Shown here: positions 34,474 through 45,460 of the stretch, in pieces
How the letters are laid out: each line of letters begins with the position of its first letter
Numbering within the stretch: position 1 is the stretch's first letter
Source: Plantago ovata
Lineage: Eukaryota > Streptophyta > Magnoliopsida > Lamiales > Plantaginaceae
Assembly: GCA_028274465.1 (NCBI GenBank)
Contig: CM051456.1
Coordinates: forward strand, 108,413,348 to 108,477,347
DNA: 64,000 bases
Reading direction: 5' to 3'
Notes under the pieces: generated by a model
What the model was told of the DNA's origin: nothing
Seen by the model: only the letters and a program-made list of their open reading frames with translations
The model's database searches: none
Made by a program: the position numbers and the translations under genes

Positions 34474-34559
34474 AACATCATATTATTTCCAAATCAAGAA
34501 AAAATTTAATTAATAAAATTACATTATTAAATTATAATCATTATTAGAGAGCAGTGATT

Positions 34560-34787
34560 CTCACCTTCTTTACTCTGTACACTTTAAAAAACTCAATTTA
34601 TTATTTTGTTAATTTTTTGATCTTCAATTCAATTTGACTTCAAATTATAGAATTTAATTTTTTTATAATGTAATTTCGTTAATTATCTTATCATTATGAT
34701 ATAAGAGTAATTTGTAGTCAAATTAAGTCGAAAGCAGTTTACCGGAAAAAAGTAAAAAGGGATAAATTAGAGTAGGGTGGAGTGAGT
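34560..34787. mobile_element. Degenerate Stowaway-like element
   Basis: The right end reads, reverse complemented, tactcactccaccctactct, and the body shows inverted segments (aatttgacttcaaattat against agtaatttgtagtcaaatt). The left terminus is badly eroded, so the boundaries are approximate. Confidence 0.45.
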
Positions 34788-35560
34788 ATATCAATTGTAA
34801 AAAATTTGGGGTTGATTTTTTTTTAGGCAAAAAATCCAATGGTGTACTACATCTATGTAAGATAAGCATAAAAATAATATTATCGATTCGTCCTAAACTT
34901 TATCCATTAGGGTTAGTGTGTAATTTAAGGAAAGAAATTAATAGTATTTTATTGAGATAGTTTTTTTTTAAATTAAAATTAGTTATTAAAGTGAATTGTG
35001 ATGACAAATTTGTAATTGTTGTAAATAATAATGTTTTTAGTTGATTTCGACCCCTCACTGCGGAATGTTAATCCTATCCTTATTTTCAATTGGTTTAAAG
35101 TGTTAGGATAGATGGATATAATTCTTTTTTTTTTTTTAAACGATAAATATTACAACCACTCCTATACAAACATTTAACACTATTATATATCCGTCAAGGA
35201 TCAAACCCTACATTTCTCCTACACCACTCCTAACTTATTCCACTCCACTGCACCACCACCTTATAAGTTATACAAGTTATACGTAACTCTCATTGAGATA
35301 ATCAGGTTCATTGATGACACCCAGCCCTCATCGTCTCACTGACCCATTACGGTCCATACCAATTATAGCAACCTATCCATTGATGATGATGACCAAGATG
35401 ATGAGATTAGCCCCACTAACAACTTATATAGTTGTATGTACCCGATCCAAGGTAGTCCTCATAAAAACGGCCGGACATGCTGGATTGCATAGCACTAGAC
35501 AATCATCGAATTCATTAATTAAACTTCCATTATATGTATATTTATTATGTTTCATTTTGG
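34788..35560. other. Intergenic stretch
   Basis: AT-rich spacer with no recognisable gene or complete element. Confidence 0.4.
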
Positions 35561-35561
35561 A

Positions 35562-35715
35562 AGTTGGGTGACCGAGTGATAAGCGTTCTGGAATAGTATA
35601 GGAGAGGTTGACGGTTCGAACTCCCATCGAGACATAAGATTGGTTTAGGTGAACTTAGAGTTATAAAGTCTTAATCGAATAGTGTAGAAGTATGAGTATA
35701 ATAGGTAGATTTGAC
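35562..35715 (+). mobile_element. tRNA-derived SINE
   Basis: A-box-like gggtgaccgagtgataagc precedes the B box ggttcgaactcc (35613-35624). Downstream, gattggtttaggtgaacttag and ttataaagtcttaatcgaa resemble the tail of the SINE at 58438 (ggttggtttagatatgg, ttataaagtttgtatag). The two are likely members of one family. Confidence 0.6.
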
Positions 35716-36790
35716 TTTAAAGGAAAAAATTGAGTTTCACTTTGACCTCTAGCTTGTACCCAAACGTATTATGAGTTGATCCAAAGTGGTTTGGGGGCTA
35801 AAACATAAGATCAGTTATGATTGTGAGATAAAAAAAAAAAAAAAAAAAGGCTCTTGGATTCTATGTACGAGTACAAGTAACGCCCGCCATCAATGGTCGA
35901 GGTTTCGATCATTGGGTCGGTAGGGTTACTCCTAATTTTTTTTTTCGAGGTGATATGTTGACACCACAAACCCATAGATAATTCATCCTAAAATTGCTTC
36001 AAAACAAAGTTCGTTGATCTCTGAAGTTCCAATCGATAGATTCCCGAAAAGAAAGGTGATCTTTGTTGGTATGAGTAGCGTTCTCAGTCCCTTAAACTCT
36101 CTATTCACCCGCTAAATTGCGCCATGTCCTCTACGTCGTGTCCCGTCCAACCCTTGTGGGTTTTGGGCTAACTTGGCTCTGATACAATTTGTAACGCTCT
36201 GGCCACTAATGGGTCCAATTTCTGACCATTTGGTTTCCGCAGTTACTTTTGGACTGCTCTCTGGTGTCATATGTTGGCCCCACAGACCAACACGTGTTCT
36301 TTCTCATGCACTTTATCCTCACTCATGCGTACACCGAAAACTTCACAATAGGTTCACCCATCCTAAAATTGATCTACATCAAAGCTCTGGTCGGATCTGA
36401 TTACAGTTCTTATTCCGGTACCGGAACTGGGATGAATTAAAAAAATTATAAAAGAAAAAGATTAAAGAGAAAGATAAAAGACAATCTTATTATTTTTGCT
36501 TTTTTTTAATAAATTTTTTGTGTTGTTTTGAAATAGACATAATATCATACACTAGTACCCCTCATATTGCACCACTTTGCATATGAAGCCTCCTTATTCC
36601 TAGAATTACACCCAACCCCAATAGTCGGATTTTATTTGACCGGCCAAAAATCTAAAATTCCGTTTTGGCAAAACAAACACGCCCTTAGCTCTCTTTTATT
36701 TTTTCCTTCTATTTCACTTTATTCTTTTCCCTTTTCTTTTATAATTTTCTTCTTCTTTTCTCTATCTTCTTCTTCTTTCTATGTTCTTCT
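35716..36790. mobile_element. LTR-retrotransposon debris
   Basis: At 36175-36200 the sequence ggctctgatacaatttgtaac looks like the reverse complement of a tRNA-iMet primer-binding site next to an LTR edge. Related segments at 35950-35995 and 36340-36390 (catcctaaaattgcttcaaa and catcctaaaattgatctaca) suggest diverged copies. No open gene and no complete LTR pair can be drawn, so the boundaries are loose. Confidence 0.35.
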
Positions 36791-37065
36791 TCTTTCTCAT
36801 CTCAGGTGCCGGAAAAATTCCGACACCGGATCCTCACCGGGGCTGTTTTACAGCTCCAATTTGGAGCTGTAAAGTGCTCCAAATCGGAGCTGTAACAGCT
36901 CCGATTTGGGAGATGTGAACAGCTCCTCACCGGAGCTTTTACAGCTCCGATTTGGGAGCTGCGAACAGCTCCTCACCGGAGCTTTTTACAGCTCCGTTTT
37001 GGAGTTGTAACAGCTCCAAATCTGAGCTTTTACGGCTCCAGTTTGGAGCTGTTTAGCTCCGTTTT
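36790..37065. repeat. GGAGCT/AGCTCC palindromic short-repeat cluster
   Basis: More than a dozen copies of agctcc or its complement ggagct are packed into about 250 bases, many as facing pairs such as ggagctgtaacagctcc. A 46-base unit (ccgatttgggag, then gaacagctcctcaccggagc) starts at 36901 and repeats at 36947. The cluster could form serial hairpins. No coding function is apparent. Confidence 0.85.
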
Positions 37066-38729
37066 ATTTTTCATTTTTTTTTCTTTCTAAAATAATTTAG
37101 GGCTTATTTTGAACTATAATATTTGCAGGGACTTGTTTTAAAATAAATTTTAGGATCATTTTGAAATATATTAAATTATGTAGGTTAGTTTTGAAATATT
37201 TAGTTTTAGTTTTGTAATAAAGAAAGTATATGGGTTGAATGTGTAATAATGAAAGTTTAATTTGTTTGGATGGCAGCAAAAGCCAAAATTCCGACGAGGG
37301 CAAAATGGTACTTTCCACGATGTAGAGCGTGAAAAGTCAAAGTCGTGGGTTATATGTAATTAAAATTGAACAAGAAGGTGTCCAGTGCAAACTTGGGAAT
37401 AACGAGGGGGCCGATGTAATTTCGTTGAACAAAAGGTGTTGTATGTAATGGACCCTTTGAAATATAATGTTATTTGGGGCTTTTTTTACAATAATTTTAA
37501 ATTCATTTTGATATATAAATGAGTTATGTGTGTGAATTATGAAATAATTTATGGTTAATTTTGTAAAAAAGAAAAGTGTACATGCAAATGTATAATAAAA
37601 TAAAACTTAAGGTGTTTGGTTCTTGACAAAATCAAATATTTGAATGGGACAAATTTGTCATTTTCAACTTTTAATTCGCAGAAAGTCAGATTCAAAGGAC
37701 TTGAAGTAAATACATTTATCTAACTGGGGAATGAAAAGTGAAATTTATAAGGGATTAAGATGTAGTAATAAAAAAATCTATAAGGGTAGAAATACAACTT
37801 TCCCTTATATTTATTAGTTATAATAAATGTTTTTCTTTTCCACTTAGTAAATGGTAAAATATGGGACGGGAGGGACAATTAGGCAACTGAAATTTGACTT
37901 TCATTGGTGCATGCTAGGTTGGAACCAGACAAATCTTGTTCTATGATTGAAATAATTAGCTTTCCTTCTTCTCATCTCTCTTTTCTCCAATTAATCTTTT
38001 ACTATTAACAAAAAACAAAAATGGAACAGGGGAGTGGACGGAAAAAATTGAATAAAAAAGACAAAAGGATTCAGATAATTGCATACTAGAAGTACTACCA
38101 CACTATTGTAGTGCAAAGACTTTGGAGTTTGGAATAGGAAACACTAACATTTCCTCTCATTTTATTTCATATTTTACCATTTAAATACTACCACAATTTG
38201 TTTTACATATTAGTCTTATTGGTTGTAGTATTTCGGTATTTTAATTTTAGTACTCCGCTAGTTGTAATACCTTAATACTTGTTTTTAAGTATCCAACACT
38301 TAGTATTCCCTAATCTTGGTACCGGGTACTTAAATATTAGTACTCGACACTTAGTATCGCATTAGCTTATGTACCCGATACTTGTATTTTAGTCCCCGAT
38401 ACTTTATTTTCTTTTATCAATCAATTTAAAAATGAGACAAAATGGTAACTAGTGAGATTAAATTGTAAAAAAAAAATGTGGTGTCATTCACTTGGTAGTT
38501 GCGTCCAAATTATTTGACCATTTGTTAAAACCCCGTCTGGCATATAATGACTGTGCATTCCAATATTTATACCAGTTGTCACGGAATGGAATTTTGAAAT
38601 TGGATTTTGGATCATGATAAAATATATGATAAAAAGTTGAGATCTATCGTAAACTGAGCATGTCTAATTTGTTTGATGGATTATTTCCAACGGGGTTGGC
38701 GAGGAAAACACAGAAATCCATGGGAGTGA
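37066..38729. other. Intergenic stretch with weak internal similarity
   Basis: AT-rich, without genes. Two blocks, about 37100-37260 and 37480-37620, share phrases such as ttttgaaatat, gtaataaagaaag and gtgtataataa and may be old duplicates. A loose repeat of gtacccgatacttagtatt-type phrases occurs at about 38270-38400. Confidence 0.4.
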
Positions 38730-39464
38730 GAGAGACTAGTGACACGGCTTGACCAATAGGAAAGACTGATGCCACAACATGACCAATAGAAAAGAGACAT
38801 GGTGGCATGCAATGCCTAAAATAAGAGATTCAGTTTAATTAAACATTATAGAGATTATCCAACTTCAAACTTATTGGTACTAAATGTGAAATCAATTGAA
38901 TACAAACACTAGAGAAAACTGAAACATTCCCCAGTCCACGAGTCAACTAACGAACTTGGCCTTACCCACGAACGGAGTGGGGTAAAATCTCAACAATACC
39001 CACCCCTTGAAATTGAACTTGTCCCCAAGTTCTTTCCATTGCGAGCCATTGCACCAAGCAGCCGTAATTACCCCTAGGCTGATTGGAGTAGCTACCTTGG
39101 GTTCAACACCATTTCACTTATCCAATGCTTCTTCATACAGGTGTGGTATGTCCCGACACCTTCTGTGACTCTCCCATCTTCATCACTTCCCTTCAACTCA
39201 TGCGAGTCTGGCCTTGTATTGCTCCAGGCGCATTCGTTTTATGCGATGCTCTTCAGCGTCACTGCCTCTCCATTGCCCCACATCGGCATGGACATTTGTT
39301 TGCAGTCCTATATGACTGGACTCACCATACTCACCCACGACAATCCAAAGATGATGTGGACCCCAGATTCTGAAATCGACACTGCAAACACAGTAGTAAT
39401 GAATTATATGCCTTGGATTACGAAACGTACCTGGTCATAGTGTGCCACTGGTAAATCATACCCA

Positions 39465-39716
39465 TTACTGCTTCACTTGCTTTCTCGCCAACCATCCTAG
39501 CTTCTGAACCTCTGACAGATCAATGAAGTTCCGGTTGGCATCATTGTCCACCATGATCTTGACGTTCTCGGGTCCTATTTCACCTGCAAAGACCATTGTC
39601 ATCAGAGCTCTTTGTGTCCTTAATAAGTTGAAGTTGACGATGTCGTCTTCAATGGCCTCCTTTCGCTTGACGTTTTCTTCAGTTGTGGTCAAGACTAGCG
39701 CCTTCGCATTTTTCAA
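39465..39716 (-). pseudogene. Gypsy protease-region fragment
   Basis: The fragment contains GEIGPENVKIMVDNDANRNF and IDLSEVQKLGW, which resembles the retropepsin region of gypsy polyproteins. In that family the active site is usually a D(S/T)GA motif; here the corresponding site reads DNDANRNF, so the catalytic motif is altered. It is part of the decayed element 38730-40601. Confidence 0.6.
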
Positions 39717-40036
39717 ACGTGATTAAAGTTGTACTTTTCATCACATGTGAAGCATATAGTCTAGCTTTCCTTCGGCGGATCTCACCAGTTCTTGCTTTTT
39801 CAGTTGATGACACTGGTGGCGGTCCTCCTGATCCAGTTGGTGTTGCTCGTCGGTAGTTTTATACTTTCACCCAAGCAGCCGAGCTGCTCCTCCTCCCTTG
39901 GTCATCCAAAGCTTCTATCCTTACGTGATGCTAAACTCAATTGCATCATACAAGTCTCATGGGTTCCACATTTTTAGCTCGTAGGATAACTCACTCTTCA
40001 GTTTGTTTGCATCTTTCAGCCTACACGAACCGAAAC

Positions 40037-40261
40037 CTAGCACGATTCCATTCTTGAATTGTCTCTAGGAATTGTACGGGTATCGGTTGGTTGACTTGTA
40101 TAAACCAGTGCCACTAACCACGTGCTTCTCCTTTCAAGTAGTAAGACGCTAGTTTCACTCGATCTTCTCAACCAATGCCATTCAGAGTTTTGTTCGACCT
40201 TGTCCACCCAATTCCGAAGCTCTTCTCCAGCAAACTTGGGAAATTCCAGATGAACTCCCAC
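40037..40261 (-). pseudogene. Gypsy gag fragment
   Basis: The start HLEFPKFAGEELRNWVDKVE is the conserved beginning of the gypsy gag domain. Downstream the frame soon decays. It lies just inside the 5' LTR of the minus-strand element, in the expected gag position. Confidence 0.7.
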
Positions 40262-41120
40262 CCCTGTTGTGGGTTTTTACAATGACTGTGGTGGAACTTA
40301 TATATAGGTCAAACCTGATTAGACAAGAAGTTTAATGACACAACTTGATCAATATGAAAGACTGATGACACAACTTGAACAATAGGAAAGAGATATGGTT
40401 ACATGCAATAACTTACAATAAGGGATGTTATTTAATTAGATAAAGATTAAACATCTTATCCAACTTCAATCTTATCCGCAAAGAATCAGAAATCAACTAA
40501 ATAACAAATACTAGAGAATATTGAAATATTACCTAGATTGCAGGAAGTCAACTAACGAACTCGACCTTAACTTACGAATGAATCGGGGTAAAATCCCAAC
40601 ATAAAAAATGTGAATTTTGAGTTTTTATATTCGACTTTAAGAGTTGAGTTAGATATTGAATTTTAGATTAGGCCAAGATTATCCACACTCTCCAATTCAA
40701 CCCACTCACCCACTCTTCCAATTAAAAAATTAATTTCTCTCTCATACACATACTCAATCTTCCAAACAATCCACTCACAACAATAAAACATCATTTATCA
40801 ACACTCACCACTCACCCAATCTTCCAATTAATATAACATTATTTATTATTATTATTTTATAATAAATAATTATTATTCAAATATTATAAATAACTATAAT
40901 TAAGAAACATTGTATTTATATTAATGGAAAATAATAAAAAAAAGATAAATATCAATTGAACATCCATTAAAAAGAGTACAAATTAAAATATTACAATACT
41001 TCTTCACGAATACGTTAAAAACATACATTATTTCTTCACGAACACGTTAAAAACTTACAATACTTTAAAATAGAAAATGAACAACATTGGCGAAGGATGG
41101 AAAATAAAAATATTACACAT

Positions 41121-42368
41121 TTAGTCCTCATCTTTGAATTTTTCCCATATATGTTCAATCAAGTCGCGCTGAAGATCCTTGTGAGCTTCTCTGTTGCGAA
41201 GTTGGTCCCTGTTAGTCATATATTGGGCTAGGCTTCCAATTCGTTCCGTAGAGAAGTTGAAAATGGGATCAACATAGTCTCCTTCAGCCTCCTCTTGATT
41301 CACCCCTAAACTTGTTTGTCGATCTTTGATAAATTCAGTGGGATCGGTATAGTTTAAGTAAGTGTCTCTCTCATCCTCTACTATCATGTTGTGGAGAATG
41401 ATGCAAGCGAGCATAATTTTCCCCATGGCATGTCGATCCCATAGAAGACATGGATGTTTAATAAATGCGAAACGAGCTTGGAGAACACCAAAAGCACGCT
41501 CAACATCTTTCCTAACAGCCTCTTGATGTTGAGCAAATAACTTGTGCTTACGAATAACAGGAGCCTTAATAGATTTGACAAAGGCAGCCCATCGAGGATA
41601 GATGCCATCGGTGAGGTAGTAGCCCATACTCCTTTCATGGCCGTTAACAGTGTAACTGACTTTCGGTGAACGACCTGATAAAGTATCACTCCCTGGAGTC
41701 TCTGCCGCATCTTCGGTTGGGCCATTGTCATCTTCATCATCGGTTCTCGATCTCTTTGAACTGCCATGACCTTCATCCTCAAACTCTGTTGCATCTGGAC
41801 GGGGCCTTCTATTCTCACTAGGATGCTGAAACTCCCACTTCACACAGTGCCGCATCACTTTTTCCCAAACTTCCATGTGCTTAAATTCTACCTTCTTACT
41901 GTAGAACTTTTTAGCTAACTTCAAAACATCGTCTGTGCTCATTCCGCTCGTTTTCTGCCTGTGGGCTTCCTTGTATGCCCCAACCCATTTTGTGACATTC
42001 GTGTTGAGTCGCTGATACCGACCTCTCAATGAATCCTTAGACCGGTCATTGATGAGTGTACCAGGGGATTCTGCTCGTGCGTGCGCAAACATGCCGTGAA
42101 TTCTGTCCCAGAAAGTATCAGCACTTTGATTAGTGCCAGTAACTGGATTTTCACTGATGTACTTCCACGCTGACATTAGGGTAAGGTCTTCAATGTCCTC
42201 CCAAGGCACGGGTTTTTCTTTGGTTGAGTTTGTGGTTTCAACACTTTGGGGCTCGGTATTAGTTTGAGTGGGATTACGAGGAAACTGGGTGGGAGGAAAC
42301 TGAGAGTAAATATCTGGTTCATAATCTGGGAATTCTTGAGAAGAAAACTGTGGGTAATATGGATCCAT
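41121..42368 (-). CDS. Harbinger ORF1-transposase fusion protein
   Basis: A single open frame of 415 codons. Residues about 50-180 resemble the Myb/trihelix-like DNA-binding protein (ORF1) of plant Harbinger elements (PVPWEDIEDLTLMSAWKYIS, SLRGRYQRLNTNVTKW, FKHMEVWEKVMRHCVKW). An acidic linker (TDDEDDNGPTED) leads into residues about 236-335, the C-terminal part of the DDE_4 transposase (YTVNGHERSMGYYLTDGIYP, VRKDVERAFGVLQARF, IILHNMIVEDERD). The join is near residue 232-236. In intact elements the two parts are separate genes. The first two catalytic aspartates are missing, and only the Glu of VERAFG (about 290) remains, so it cannot be a working transposase. The frame being free of stops suggests recent deletion or selection. 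Confidence 0.85.
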   Translation of the reverse strand: MDPYYPQFSSQEFPDYEPDIYSQFPPTQFPRNPTQTNTEPQSVETTNSTKEKPVPWEDIEDLTLMSAWKYISENPVTGTNQSADTFWDRIHGMFAHARAESPGTLINDRSKDSLRGRYQRLNTNVTKWVGAYKEAHRQKTSGMSTDDVLKLAKKFYSKKVEFKHMEVWEKVMRHCVKWEFQHPSENRRPRPDATEFEDEGHGSSKRSRTDDEDDNGPTEDAAETPGSDTLSGRSPKVSYTVNGHERSMGYYLTDGIYPRWAAFVKSIKAPVIRKHKLFAQHQEAVRKDVERAFGVLQARFAFIKHPCLLWDRHAMGKIMLACIILHNMIVEDERDTYLNYTDPTEFIKDRQTSLGVNQEEAEGDYVDPIFNFSTERIGSLAQYMTNRDQLRNREAHKDLQRDLIEHIWEKFKDED

Positions 42369-42550
42369 TTAGCTAGTGAGATTAATGGAAGGTTAGAGGA
42401 GGGTTTTTTTAGATGTATTGAAAGTATAGCAAATGTGATCTCTATTTATAGAGGAAAAAAAATCATGAATTTTGGTATAATTTTTTTTTTTTTTAAAGAT
42501 AATTAGAAGATAATTAAAAGATAAAAAACATTATCTATAAAATCCGGATA

Positions 42551-42586
42551 ACCAATAGAAAGGGGACATGTGTCCCCTTCCTATTG
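42551..42586. repeat. 36-bp palindrome in the Harbinger subterminal region
   Basis: ccaatagaaaggggaca is followed by its near-perfect inverse tgtccccttcctattgg with only a two-base centre. Just beyond lies gccatgctt and aagcatggc, another small palindrome. Such sites could bind the element-encoded Myb-like protein or form a cruciform. Confidence 0.8.
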
Positions 42587-42623
42587 GTGGAGTGCAAGCC
42601 ATGCTTGTGAGTGAAGCATGGCC

Positions 42624-43600
42624 TCAACACGAGGCAGGCCAGATCGTGCTCCCAATTTATGCTTTTGTTTTCCCTTTTTTTTTTTTACCTCCACTCCACT
42701 CACACAGCGTGCATACATGCTGATATTTCTAGTCTTAGGGTAAGTTATTTAAGTATCACTTTGTTATCCATGTATAGTTATAAGTGAAATAATTGAAATT
42801 GAATTTTGAAACAAAGTATCAAAACTACAAACAGTTCGACAAATTATTTTAAAATCTCAATACCATAATCACAATCAATGCCAAACATCGGTCGATAATT
42901 CCACCAACAAAACTCGTAATGTTTGAAGGTGGATTTTCAAGTGTAAAATTTAATTTTCAAAATCAAAAAGCCACCTCTCAAGTTCAGTTCCAAACCCAAC
43001 ACAAGGTAGTCATGCAGCAGGAATAGGATCCAAAAGTAGTGACTGATGGAACGAAGTACAAAATCAATAATGTAAGAGAGTCACCTCAGATTTAGTGGAA
43101 CAAATTACACCAGACTAGTCATAGTTATCCATTCAAATATATCTTTCACTTCAAAGAGAAAGATTCAGTTTAATTTGGTGGATGAATTTCTTTAAGGAAA
43201 CCGAAAAATAAATAAACACAAGAAAAGGGCAATGCTCTTGTTCAAACACACACACCATAAAAGGGAAGGAGACTCCATCTAAAACAAGCAGGCCGGAGTG
43301 GTGAATTGTGGGGAAAATCATAACAAGAAAAAACCATGACCCGGGTCTTGGCACACCGGAGTCACCAGCCCGTTTGCCTTTGTGCCAAGGTTGTCAATGT
43401 CCCTGTCAAAGCCTCAAAGGTATTTCGGCAAAAAATTCTAATATGTGTACTCATCTCGGACGGCAAGTAGTGTGAAATATTTTGCGCTGGGAGTGCGCAC
43501 TACTCAATTTTGGTTGTCATACTCATATGCCATTTTTTCCTACGTTTATCAAATGGCTTAATTAGTTAAGCATAGCGTTATCCTTTGGTTATTCGCATGG
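42624..43600. other. Intergenic stretch
   Basis: No gene or element is recognised. The frames seen on both strands are short and lack known domains. Confidence 0.4.
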
Positions 43601-44150
43601 AAATCTTTGAACTAAAATTAATAGATCCTAACTAAACAAAGTTAAATTTAATTAATTTGAATTTAATTTAATTTAATTAATTTGAATTGAACTTATTCGA
43701 AGTATAAATTTCGAACTAAGCGAACCTGAACTTATCTTAATTTAACTTATTAATTTGAATTAAACTAATTCCGATTATAAATTTCAATTAAGCAAACTTG
43801 AACTGAACTTAACTTAATTAATATAAAATGAACTGAACTTATTTAAAATATAAATTTCAACTAAGTGAACCTGAACTGAACTTAATAAATATGACTTGAA
43901 CATAATTAATTTGAACTGAACTAAGGTTAAATAATCTGAACTGAGCCTAATTAGTCTGAAAAGAGCTTAATAAGTACGAATCGAACTGAACTGAACAACA
44001 CTTAATAAATCTAGATTGGACTTAATAAATCTGAACTGAATTTAATTAATTTGAACTAAACTGGACTTATTTACAATATAAATTTCAACTAAGCAAACCT
44101 ATCATGCACTTAATAAATTTGAATTGAATTTAAGGTGAAATGAACATGGA
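43600..44150. repeat. Degenerate gaactgaactta-rich minisatellite
   Basis: Phrases such as ttgaactgaacttaatta recur about every 12-20 bases. A longer phrase, tataaatttcaactaagcaa, appears at about 43705, 43780, 43850 and 44080. The copies have drifted in length and sequence, so the array is old. It is bordered on the right by a Stowaway terminus. Confidence 0.75.
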
Positions 44151-44164
44151 CTTATTAAAGTATA

Positions 44165-44310
44165 CTCCCTCCGTCCCAGTAGTATTTATCCATTTTAACT
44201 TTTTTTATACGACTTTAACCACAAATTACTTATATAATAATAAAATATTTAATAAAATTATATTGTGAAAATTTAGTTCGTTGTCGTGGGAGAAAGTAAA
44301 TATTTTATCA
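44165..44310. mobile_element. Truncated Stowaway element
   Basis: A good left terminus, ctccctccgtcccagtagta, follows TA. Typical inner sequence follows (ccattttaactttttttata, gactttaaccacaaattact). The right terminus is not found, so the element is truncated or replaced. Confidence 0.6.
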
Positions 44311-44399
44311 TGTTTAGAGCACTCTTTACAGTATACCTATAATATTTTCCTAAATATTGATACTAATTACTTGGCTCGGTGTTGGTGAGTAAATGAGTG

Positions 44400-44540
44400 G
44401 TATGTAATCATCTTTGAGATGGGTTGTTAACTTGTTATTGTGTACTAGATGTATACTAACAGGAGTTTTGTCCCGGTTTGGAGTTTCCTTATACTTTTAT
44501 CGAGCATTTCTTATGCTCCGTGATTAATAAAAAAAAAATT
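44400..44540 (+). mobile_element. LINE 3'-end fragment
   Basis: The tail tcgagcatttcttatgctcc and gtgattaataaaaaaaaaa matches the 3' end of the LINE ending at about 60207 (ttcgagcatttattatgctc, taattaataaaa). No coding part remains and no target duplication was identified. Confidence 0.6.
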
Positions 44541-44828
44541 GTTGTTTTAAAGAAAATATTTAGGATATCAATTTCAAGTATGATAGTTAGATGTCTCCTA
44601 TTTTATATAATATACTGGTAAAAAAGGATACATGAAAGATATATTTGGTGACACATAGATAGGGAATAGATTTAGAGTGTTAAATGAGTAGTCATGGAAT
44701 TTTTTAAGGAAATTTCAAATTTAGACTACCATTTGTGTGGACTCCAATTAATTTAGGGAGTGCTGAAATTGTTGATTTTTAATCCAATTTTCTCATTTTA
44801 ATCTTAAATACTTCATATGATTGGAGTA

Positions 44829-45086
44829 CTTTGCACTTCCTCCGTCCCTTCAAAAGCTTTCCATTTACTTTTGTTGACTTTTTTAGTCTATGTTTGACTC
44901 CGAAATCCTAATTCATATTGAAAAAGTAATTTTAAAAATTATATTATGAAAATATAAGATTTTCACTTTCATAATATAATTTCAAATATTGATTTTCCTG
45001 TACGATTTAGGATTAATTCAGAGTCAAATAGAGACTGAAAAAAGTCAACAAAATCAAATGAGAAACTTTTGCAGAGACGGACCAAG
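44829..45086. mobile_element. Stowaway MITE, about 258 bp
   Basis: The left end contains cttcctccgtcccttcaaaag. The right end, reverse complemented, reads cttggtccgtctctgcaaaag. Inner inverted segments share ttgttgacttttt, and TA lies outside the right end. The left edge is uncertain by a few bases. Confidence 0.7.
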
Positions 45087-45106
45087 TACTAGTTATCTTA
45101 CTACAT

Positions 45107-45460
45107 TTTTTTTTTTTTTAATCAAATAGATGCATTAAACAAAATTAGAAACATCGTTTACAAACCGAACATAAGCTAAATCATCCTTCCTAATTACATC
45201 ATCTAGCCAAAGGGGACACATATCCCAGATATATACATGAGAAGATTCAAAAGGTGTCGGCCTGCTTCGACCAAAAGTACGTTTCCTTCCTTCATTTGCC
45301 AACACCTCTGCCACATTATTTTCTTCATGATACACAAAACGAACATGCACGTCTGTCAAATTGTCCATCCTTCTACGAGCATCCTGCATGATCATCTCTT
45401 GGTGAGTAGTGGCTGCTGCTCCCCTGTTTAAGCATGCCACCAAAACCTTTGAGTTATTAG
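45107..45460 (-). mobile_element. 5'-truncated LINE with RNase H-like domain, 14-bp target duplication
   Basis: The element reads on the minus strand and ends in a poly(A) (the T run 45107-45120). The same 14 bases ttatcttactacat stand at 45093-45106 and at 46034-46047. The second copy now lies beyond a later MITE insertion. The coding part (45135-45443) reads VRFVYHEENNVAEVLANEGR and similar, the end of the RVT_3/RNase H domain of plant LINEs. Only the last 350 bases of the LINE were inserted. Confidence 0.8.
45135..45443 (-). pseudogene. LINE RNase H-like C-terminal fragment
   Basis: An open frame of 102 codons without its own start context. The pattern of an Ala-rich helix, then DARRRMDNLTDVHVRFVYHE and NVAEVLANEGRK, is that of the RVT_3 family, where the E-N and A-(D/E)-x-LA motifs recur. 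The family's usual Asp in the AD-LA motif appears here as AEVLA. It is part of the truncated LINE and unlikely to be active. Confidence 0.65.

Larger units (their letters stand above)
38730..40601 (-). mobile_element. Internally deleted Ty3/gypsy-like LTR element
   Basis: Two diverged LTRs lie at about 38730-38995 and 40310-40601. They share gatgccacaac/gatgacacaac, accaatag, agagaaaactgaaa/agagaatattgaaa and agtcaactaacgaac, and both end in a caaca edge, so on the minus strand they begin TGTTG. Next to the left LTR the minus strand shows a purine-rich tract, aaggggtgggtat. The roughly 1.3-kb interior contains only gag and protease-region relics, so RT and integrase are missing. Confidence 0.78.
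40671..42623 (-). mobile_element. PIF/Harbinger element with fused, partial transposase
   Basis: Proposed ends are ggccaagatt on the left, after TTA (40668-40670), and ggccatgctt (reverse complement) on the right, before TCA. The inverted repeat matches at 8 of 10 bases, and the target repeat differs by one base. The element holds one ORF (41121-42368). The right subterminal region contains a 36-bp palindrome and a second small palindrome. The ends were inferred from the family's preference for TTA and GGCC and could be off. Confidence 0.6.
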
